From Angelakisella sp. (GTDB lineage Bacteria > Bacillota > Clostridia > Oscillospirales > Ruminococcaceae), in assembly GCA_022795575.1 (NCBI GenBank), contig JAAWGY010000097.1, positions 1 through 7,905 on the forward strand: 7,905 nt of DNA. Direction: 5' to 3'. The position numbers were made by a program, and so were the translations under genes. Shown here one piece after another: positions 5,508-7,905 of this stretch. Positions within the stretch are counted from its first letter, which is position 1. Each line of letters starts with the position of its first letter. The notes beneath the pieces were generated by a model. The model saw nothing but the letters and a program-made list of their open reading frames with translations. It was not told the origin of the DNA and searched no databases.

Positions 5508-5527
5508 GCACACGCAGATGCGTATGC
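5508..5527. promoter_or_regulatory. 20-bp dyad upstream of the MATE remnant
   Basis: GCACACGCAGATGCGTATGC is an inverted repeat with one mismatched pair, built around the perfect 12-mer ACGCAGATGCGT. It lies about 20 bases upstream of the MATE ribosome binding site, a reasonable place for an operator on the minus-strand promoter. No good -35/-10 pair was found to anchor it, so this is a suggestion only. Confidence 0.3.
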
Positions 5528-5800
5528 CGTATAAAAATCACGCCACACACCTTGCATCCGTACCGTAATCAGACTTATGCACCGACAGGTGCTGCGTGTA
5601 TCGTTCACTACCTATTAAATTAATCGTGCAGGTAAGTATATCATTTCTTTTCGATTTTTACAAAGGCAATTTTGCACAAGGATCGTTCCCTGTTTTTTTT
5701 GCAATTTTTCGCAAAAAAGCGCAAAAAGCTGTTGCAAATCCGCCTGATTCTTCCTATGGGTACGCAGAAACGAGATTTCATCGGCTGTTTGAAGGAGGAA
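5528..5800. other. AT-rich gene-free spacer
   Basis: This stretch is much more AT-rich than the rest of the window. It has long T and A runs and an AT-rich hairpin, TTTTTTGC (5695-5702) with GCAAAAAA (5711-5718). Short open frames exist on both strands, but none has a ribosome binding site or a recognisable family. Its composition and position, between two gene relics, suggest leftover sequence from an acquired element. Confidence 0.4.
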
Positions 5801-5917
5801 CTCCGGGAATGGTTCGGCCACAGCGACGTTTCCACCACATCCAACATCGATACCTACCTGGGCTTCCGCTCCAGGATCGCTTCAGCCAAGGCTATCCTTG
5901 GCGTTTATCCTGGGTGA
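5801..5917 (+). pseudogene. C-terminal relic of a tyrosine recombinase (integrase)
   Basis: The frame ending at the TGA of 5915-5917 reads 'LREWFGHSDVSTTSNIDTY' followed by 'SRIASAKAILGVYPG'. This is the characteristic last block of phage/ICE integrases, whose usual form is 'IQEWLGHSDFSTTANIY.HLDY...S'. The G-H-S, TT and N-I landmarks are kept. The residue after N-I, normally the catalytic tyrosine, is Asp (GAT where TAT or TAC is expected, a one-base change from TAT). The catalytic core with the Arg and His-x-x-Arg boxes is absent, so only about 35 residues of a protein of about 350-400 remain. The frame can be opened upstream to 5672, but that part has no integrase similarity. It lies about 140 bp from a tRNA-Leu gene, a typical integration target. 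Confidence 0.72.
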
Positions 5918-6008
5918 TGTCCCTCCAAATGCCCTCCCTAATTGGAAGTTATCCTGGAAGGTTCGGACCAATGCTCGGTTTTGGGGAGGGCCGGCGGAGG
6001 GCATGAAG

Positions 6009-6050
6009 AAAACCCGCAGAGCCGCTTGAAATCAAGGGCCCACGGGTTTT
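6009..6050 (-). terminator. Terminator hairpin behind tRNA-Leu
   Basis: AAAACCCG (6009-6016) pairs with CGGGTTTT (6043-6050), with inner pairing TTGA/TCAA near the loop. Read on the minus strand, the stem ends in GGGTTTTCTTC, a modest T tract, eight bases after the tRNA CCA end. It is likely to end the single-gene tRNA transcript, and it is nearly symmetric so it may also act on plus-strand transcription. Confidence 0.6.
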
Positions 6051-6057
6051 CAGAAGA

Positions 6058-6143
6058 TGGTGCCGGTGGTGGGGGTCGAACCCACACGGTATCGCTACCA
6101 ACGGATTTTGAGTCCGTCATGTCTGCCATTCCATCACACCGGC
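6058..6143 (-). tRNA. tRNA-Leu (anticodon CAA)
   Basis: On the minus strand the acceptor stem GCCGGTG (6143-6137) pairs with CACCGGC (6068-6062). The discriminator A at 6061 is followed by an encoded CCA (6060-6058). The anticodon stem ACGGA/TCCGT closes the loop CTCAAAA, giving anticodon CAA, which reads UUG. The long variable arm (TTGGTAGCGATACCG region) marks a class II tRNA, as expected for Leu. The T arm GTGGGTTCGACCCCCAC is perfect. All arms are intact, so the gene should be functional. It has its own promoter and terminator. The neighbouring integrase relic suggests that this locus once served as an attachment site. Confidence 0.96.
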
Positions 6144-6157
6144 GAGGATGCTTACTT

Positions 6158-6186
6158 AGTATAATACACTTCCGGGAAAAAATCAA
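6158..6186 (-). promoter_or_regulatory. Promoter of tRNA-Leu
   Basis: On the minus strand TTGATT (6186-6181) and TATACT (6163-6158) are separated by exactly 17 bases. The hexamers match the -35 and -10 consensus at 4/6 and 5/6. The start would fall about 7-9 bases further on, shortly before the tRNA 5' end at 6143, as is usual for short tRNA leaders. Confidence 0.75.
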
Positions 6187-6390
6187 GGAAAAAGTGCAGG
6201 CAGGGTGGCGTTTGCGGCACGACGGGAAGATACGCTGCTATCCAGGGGGGGCAATGGGGTACGGGCTGGTAGGCCGCTTTGGGGTTCCTCTGGCGATACC
6301 CTTGACTTACGGGCGCTTTTGGTGCAAAATGATAACCGATGTGCTGTGTCTGGGGCAGCCTTTCTGCAACGGGCAGGCGGTGCTTTTGGG

Positions 6391-6418
6391 GGGACAGCGT
6401 CCACCACCACACTATAAT
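6391..6418 (+). promoter_or_regulatory. Promoter of the YczE-like gene
   Basis: A perfect -10 box TATAAT at 6413-6418 is preceded after 16 bases by GGGACA (6391-6396), a 4/6 -35 match. Transcription would begin near 6425, giving a very short leader that includes the ribosome binding site AAGAAGGGG (6423-6431). A second, weaker option is TTGACT (6302-6307) with CAAAAT (6325-6330). The rest of 6187-6390 shows no gene. Confidence 0.55.
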
Positions 6419-6440
6419 AAGTAAGAAGGGGTTTCGATTT

Positions 6441-7079
6441 ATGAAAAAATCCATTTCTGCCCAGGTTTTACAGACGGCCATTGTGCTGCTGGGCACCCTC
6501 ATTTGCGGGCTGGGCATCCAGCTGGAGCTGTTCAGCGGGGCCGGGGTTGATCCGCTTACCATGTTTGAGGAGGGGATGGGGCGTACGTTGGGCACTGCTA
6601 CGGGCAATGTTGCTTTGGGGGTTAACTGCCTGATGCTGGTGCTGGCTTTTCTGATTAACCGCAGACGTATTTGGGTGGGGACTGCTATTACTGCTCTTCT
6701 GCTGGGGCCTTCCATCAATCTCTTTGCCGGCATTATGGCGGGCTTGGAGCTTGTGCCGCCGGTGGGGTTGGCGGGGCGGCTGGCGATGAACATTGCCGGG
6801 GTTTTTCTCTGCGGGGCGGGGATTGCTGTTTATATGCTTCCGGATTACGGGGTGGGGGCAATGGAGGTTGTGATGATCTTCCTATCCGAACGGCTTCATC
6901 TTCCTTATGGGCCGGTTCGGATTGGGATGGATTGTACCTGGGGGGTTATTGGGTTTTGTTTGGGGGGGACGTTGGGGATTGGTACGGTGATTGGGGCTTT
7001 TGGGATTGGGGCCAGTATGGATTTTTGCTTGCGGTGGCTGAAACGGGTTGTGGGGGGGCGTATTCCGCAGGGGCGATAG
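6441..7079 (+). CDS. YczE/YitT-type integral membrane protein
   Basis: This 212-residue membrane protein with about five hydrophobic segments belongs to the YczE/YyaS/YitT group of uncharacterised inner-membrane proteins. Family features are the N-terminal 'LGTLICGLGIQLELFSGAGVDPLTMFEEGM' region (18-46), 'LLLGPSINLFAGI' (87-99), 'DYGVGAMEVVMIFLSERL' (135-152) and the terminal 'GTLGIGTVIGAFGIGASMDF' (176-195). The G-x-G motif after each first helix hints at an internal duplication. The start is ATG 6441, with AAGAAGGGG nine bases upstream; the frame opens earlier (6339), but that part is not hydrophobic or conserved in style. It is a single-gene unit with its own promoter and terminator. The 3' half uses GGG glycine codons and T-ended codons heavily, unlike the C-ended feoB. 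Function is unknown; links to transport or export are guesses. Confidence 0.85.
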   Translation: MKKSISAQVLQTAIVLLGTLICGLGIQLELFSGAGVDPLTMFEEGMGRTLGTATGNVALGVNCLMLVLAFLINRRRIWVGTAITALLLGPSINLFAGIMAGLELVPPVGLAGRLAMNIAGVFLCGAGIAVYMLPDYGVGAMEVVMIFLSERLHLPYGPVRIGMDCTWGVIGFCLGGTLGIGTVIGAFGIGASMDFCLRWLKRVVGGRIPQGR

Positions 7080-7090
7080 GATAGTAATAT

Positions 7091-7107
7091 AGCCTGTGTG
7101 TCAGGCT
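7091..7107 (+). other. Small hairpin after the YczE-like gene
   Basis: AGCCTG (7091-7096) and CAGGCT (7102-7107) form a perfect six-pair stem with a five-base loop, just after the stop codon and before the terminator. It has no T tract and probably acts as a 3'-end stabiliser, if it does anything. Confidence 0.35.
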
Positions 7108-7122
7108 GCTTCGTTTCCCACA

Positions 7123-7149
7123 AGCTCCCCGAAAAGGGGGGCTTTTTTT
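7123..7149 (+). terminator. Rho-independent terminator
   Basis: AGCTCCCC (7123-7130) pairs with GGGGGGCT (7136-7143, one G.U) around a GAAAA loop and runs into seven T residues (7143-7149). It is a textbook terminator for the YczE-like gene and isolates the recombinase gene downstream. Confidence 0.92.
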
Positions 7150-7183
7150 GTTGTGCAAACTTCCCCGTCCCCAAACCACCCCC

Positions 7184-7247
7184 AAATATTCCCCACCATT
7201 TTATAAGCGCTTTCCCTCCGTTTTTGGTAAAATATTCCTACCATTTT
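7184..7247 (+). promoter_or_regulatory. Recombinase promoter region with direct repeats
   Basis: AAATATTCCCCACCATTTT (7184-7202) recurs as AAATATTCCTACCATTTT (7230-7247), offset by about 46 bp. The second copy belongs to a dyad TGGTA (7225-7229)/TACCA (7239-7243). An extended -10 box, TG-G-TAAAAT (7225-7233), sits inside this dyad, without a good -35. Repeated imperfect dyads over the promoter of a serine recombinase gene are typical of res-like binding sites that also give autorepression. That reading is inference. Confidence 0.5.
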
Positions 7248-7269
7248 TTGCCGAAAAGGAGGTTTTTTT

Positions 7270-7872
7270 GTGACAAAAACGTATGGCTACGCAAGAGTCT
7301 CCAGCCGGGAGCAAAACGAAGCCCGCCAGCTGGCAGCACTGGGCAGATGGGGTATCCAAATGGAGGACCTCATCATGGACAAGCAAAGCGGAAAGGACTT
7401 CGAGCGCCCCGGCTGGGTGGCCCTCATCCGCCGCCTCCAGCCAGGAGACCTGCTGGTGGTGCAAAGCATCGACCGCCTGGGCCGTAATTACACCGAGATC
7501 CTGGAGCAGTGGCGCCTGATTACCAAGGAAAAACGTGCCGATATCCTGGTGCTGGATATGCCCATGCTGGATACCCGGGCCCGGGACGGCGACCTGACCG
7601 GTACATTTGTGGCCGACCTGGTGCTCCAAATTTTGTCCTATGTGGCCCAAACCGAACGGGAAAATATCCGTAAGCGCCAGGCAGAGGGCATCGCTGCCGC
7701 CAAAGCCAGAGGGGTGCAGTTCGGGCCGGACCGCACCCCCCCGCCCCCCACCTTCCGGGCCGCCAAAACCGCCTACCGCTCCGGCAGGCTTACCCTCCGG
7801 GAGGCTGCCCAGCTGGCAGGCATGAAAAAAACTACCTTCTACCGCCAGTGCCAGCGGGAAGATAGCCTCTAA
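7270..7872 (+). CDS. Small serine recombinase (resolvase/invertase family)
   Basis: This 200-residue DNA recombinase cuts and rejoins DNA through a phosphoserine link. The catalytic domain begins 'YGYARVSSREQN', with Ser11 the expected nucleophile and Arg9 beside it. The second active-site motif 'SIDRLGRN' is at 66-73 with Asp68, Arg69 and Arg72. The long E helix runs about 115-147 ('ADLVLQILSYVAQTERENIRKRQAEGIAAAKARG'). A proline-rich link (156-161) leads to a Hin-like helix-turn-helix (about 174-195, 'TLREAAQLAGMKKTTFYRQ'). Length and domain order match Tn3-type resolvases and Hin/Gin invertases. The start is GTG 7270, seven bases after AAGGAGG (7256-7262). All key residues are present, so it should be active. 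No transposase lies within the window. It may serve a mobile element or plasmid-derived region continuing to the right. Confidence 0.93.
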   Translation: MTKTYGYARVSSREQNEARQLAALGRWGIQMEDLIMDKQSGKDFERPGWVALIRRLQPGDLLVVQSIDRLGRNYTEILEQWRLITKEKRADILVLDMPMLDTRARDGDLTGTFVADLVLQILSYVAQTERENIRKRQAEGIAAAKARGVQFGPDRTPPPPTFRAAKTAYRSGRLTLREAAQLAGMKKTTFYRQCQREDSL

Positions 7873-7877
7873 AATCT

Positions 7878-7905
7878 TGGTCCAGGTTGTATACTTCTTG
7901 GACCA
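7878..7905. other. 28-bp dyad centred on TA, candidate recombination site or terminator stem
   Basis: TGGTCCA (7878-7884) is mirrored exactly by TGGACCA (7899-7905), and the midpoint coincides with the palindrome GTATAC (7889-7894), so the centre is the dinucleotide TA. A 28-bp dyad with a two-base centre is the geometry of a serine-recombinase crossover site, and it begins five bases after the recombinase stop codon. The alternative is the stem of a terminator whose T tract lies beyond the window end. Confidence 0.4.

Noticed and set aside
5615..5821. 68-codon minus-strand frame in the AT-rich spacer
   Set aside because: There is no ribosome binding site and no recognised family, and it overlaps the integrase relic on the other strand.
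5942..6424. 160-codon plus-strand frame across the tRNA region
   Set aside because: It runs antisense through an intact tRNA-Leu gene, its terminator and its promoter.
7201..7650. 149-codon minus-strand frame opposite the recombinase
   Set aside because: It is a shadow of the recombinase reading frame with no start signal; the plus-strand gene has complete catalytic motifs.

Overview
The window looks like chromosome from a fairly GC-rich Firmicute of the Clostridia, most plausibly a gut Oscillospiraceae/Flavonifractor-type bacterium. The basis is strong purine-rich Shine-Dalgarno sites (AAGGAGG type), TTG/GTG starts, C/G-ended codons in most genes, and the feoA-feoA-feoB-Cys-rich peptide layout typical of anaerobic Clostridia. 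Genus assignment is inference only.

Positions 1-635 hold no convincing gene. They contain a cluster of short hairpins (16-113), a longer inverted repeat, a two-way terminator-like hairpin (302-331), and then the control region of the iron operon. Positions 553-3722 are a ferrous-iron uptake operon: feoA (636-848), a 177-bp inverted-repeat element (848-1024), a second feoA (1052-1273), feoB (1349-3556) and a 46-residue FeoB-associated Cys-rich membrane peptide (3582-3722). A strong terminator follows, and immediately after it a small DtxR/MntR-like winged-helix regulator (3809-4174) and a ZIP-family metal transporter (4245-5027). Three perfect copies of a 16-bp dyad (GTTAG-N6-CTAAC), plus one degenerate copy lying across the -10 region, flank the promoter and the start of feoB. 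They are the likely operators of a DtxR-type repressor, and the regulator encoded here is the natural candidate. The reading is a metal-responsive import locus: FeoA/FeoB bring in Fe(II), the Cys-rich peptide assists, the ZIP protein handles Zn/Fe/Mn-type divalent metals, and the regulator ties them together.

Positions 5028-6057 are decayed ground. There is a MATE efflux-pump remnant on the minus strand with a frameshift, an internal deletion and a lost C-terminus. There is also the C-terminal scrap of a tyrosine recombinase whose catalytic tyrosine position reads Asp. They lie next to an intact tRNA-Leu(CAA) gene (6058-6143, minus) with its own promoter and terminator, which suggests an old integration site.

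Positions 6187-7149 carry a YczE/YitT-type membrane protein with its own promoter and a clear terminator; the 3' half of the gene is unusually rich in G runs. Positions 7150-7905 hold a small serine recombinase (resolvase/invertase type) with repeated elements in its promoter and a 28-bp dyad centred on TA just after its stop, right at the window edge. No CRISPR array, complete IS or rRNA was seen.
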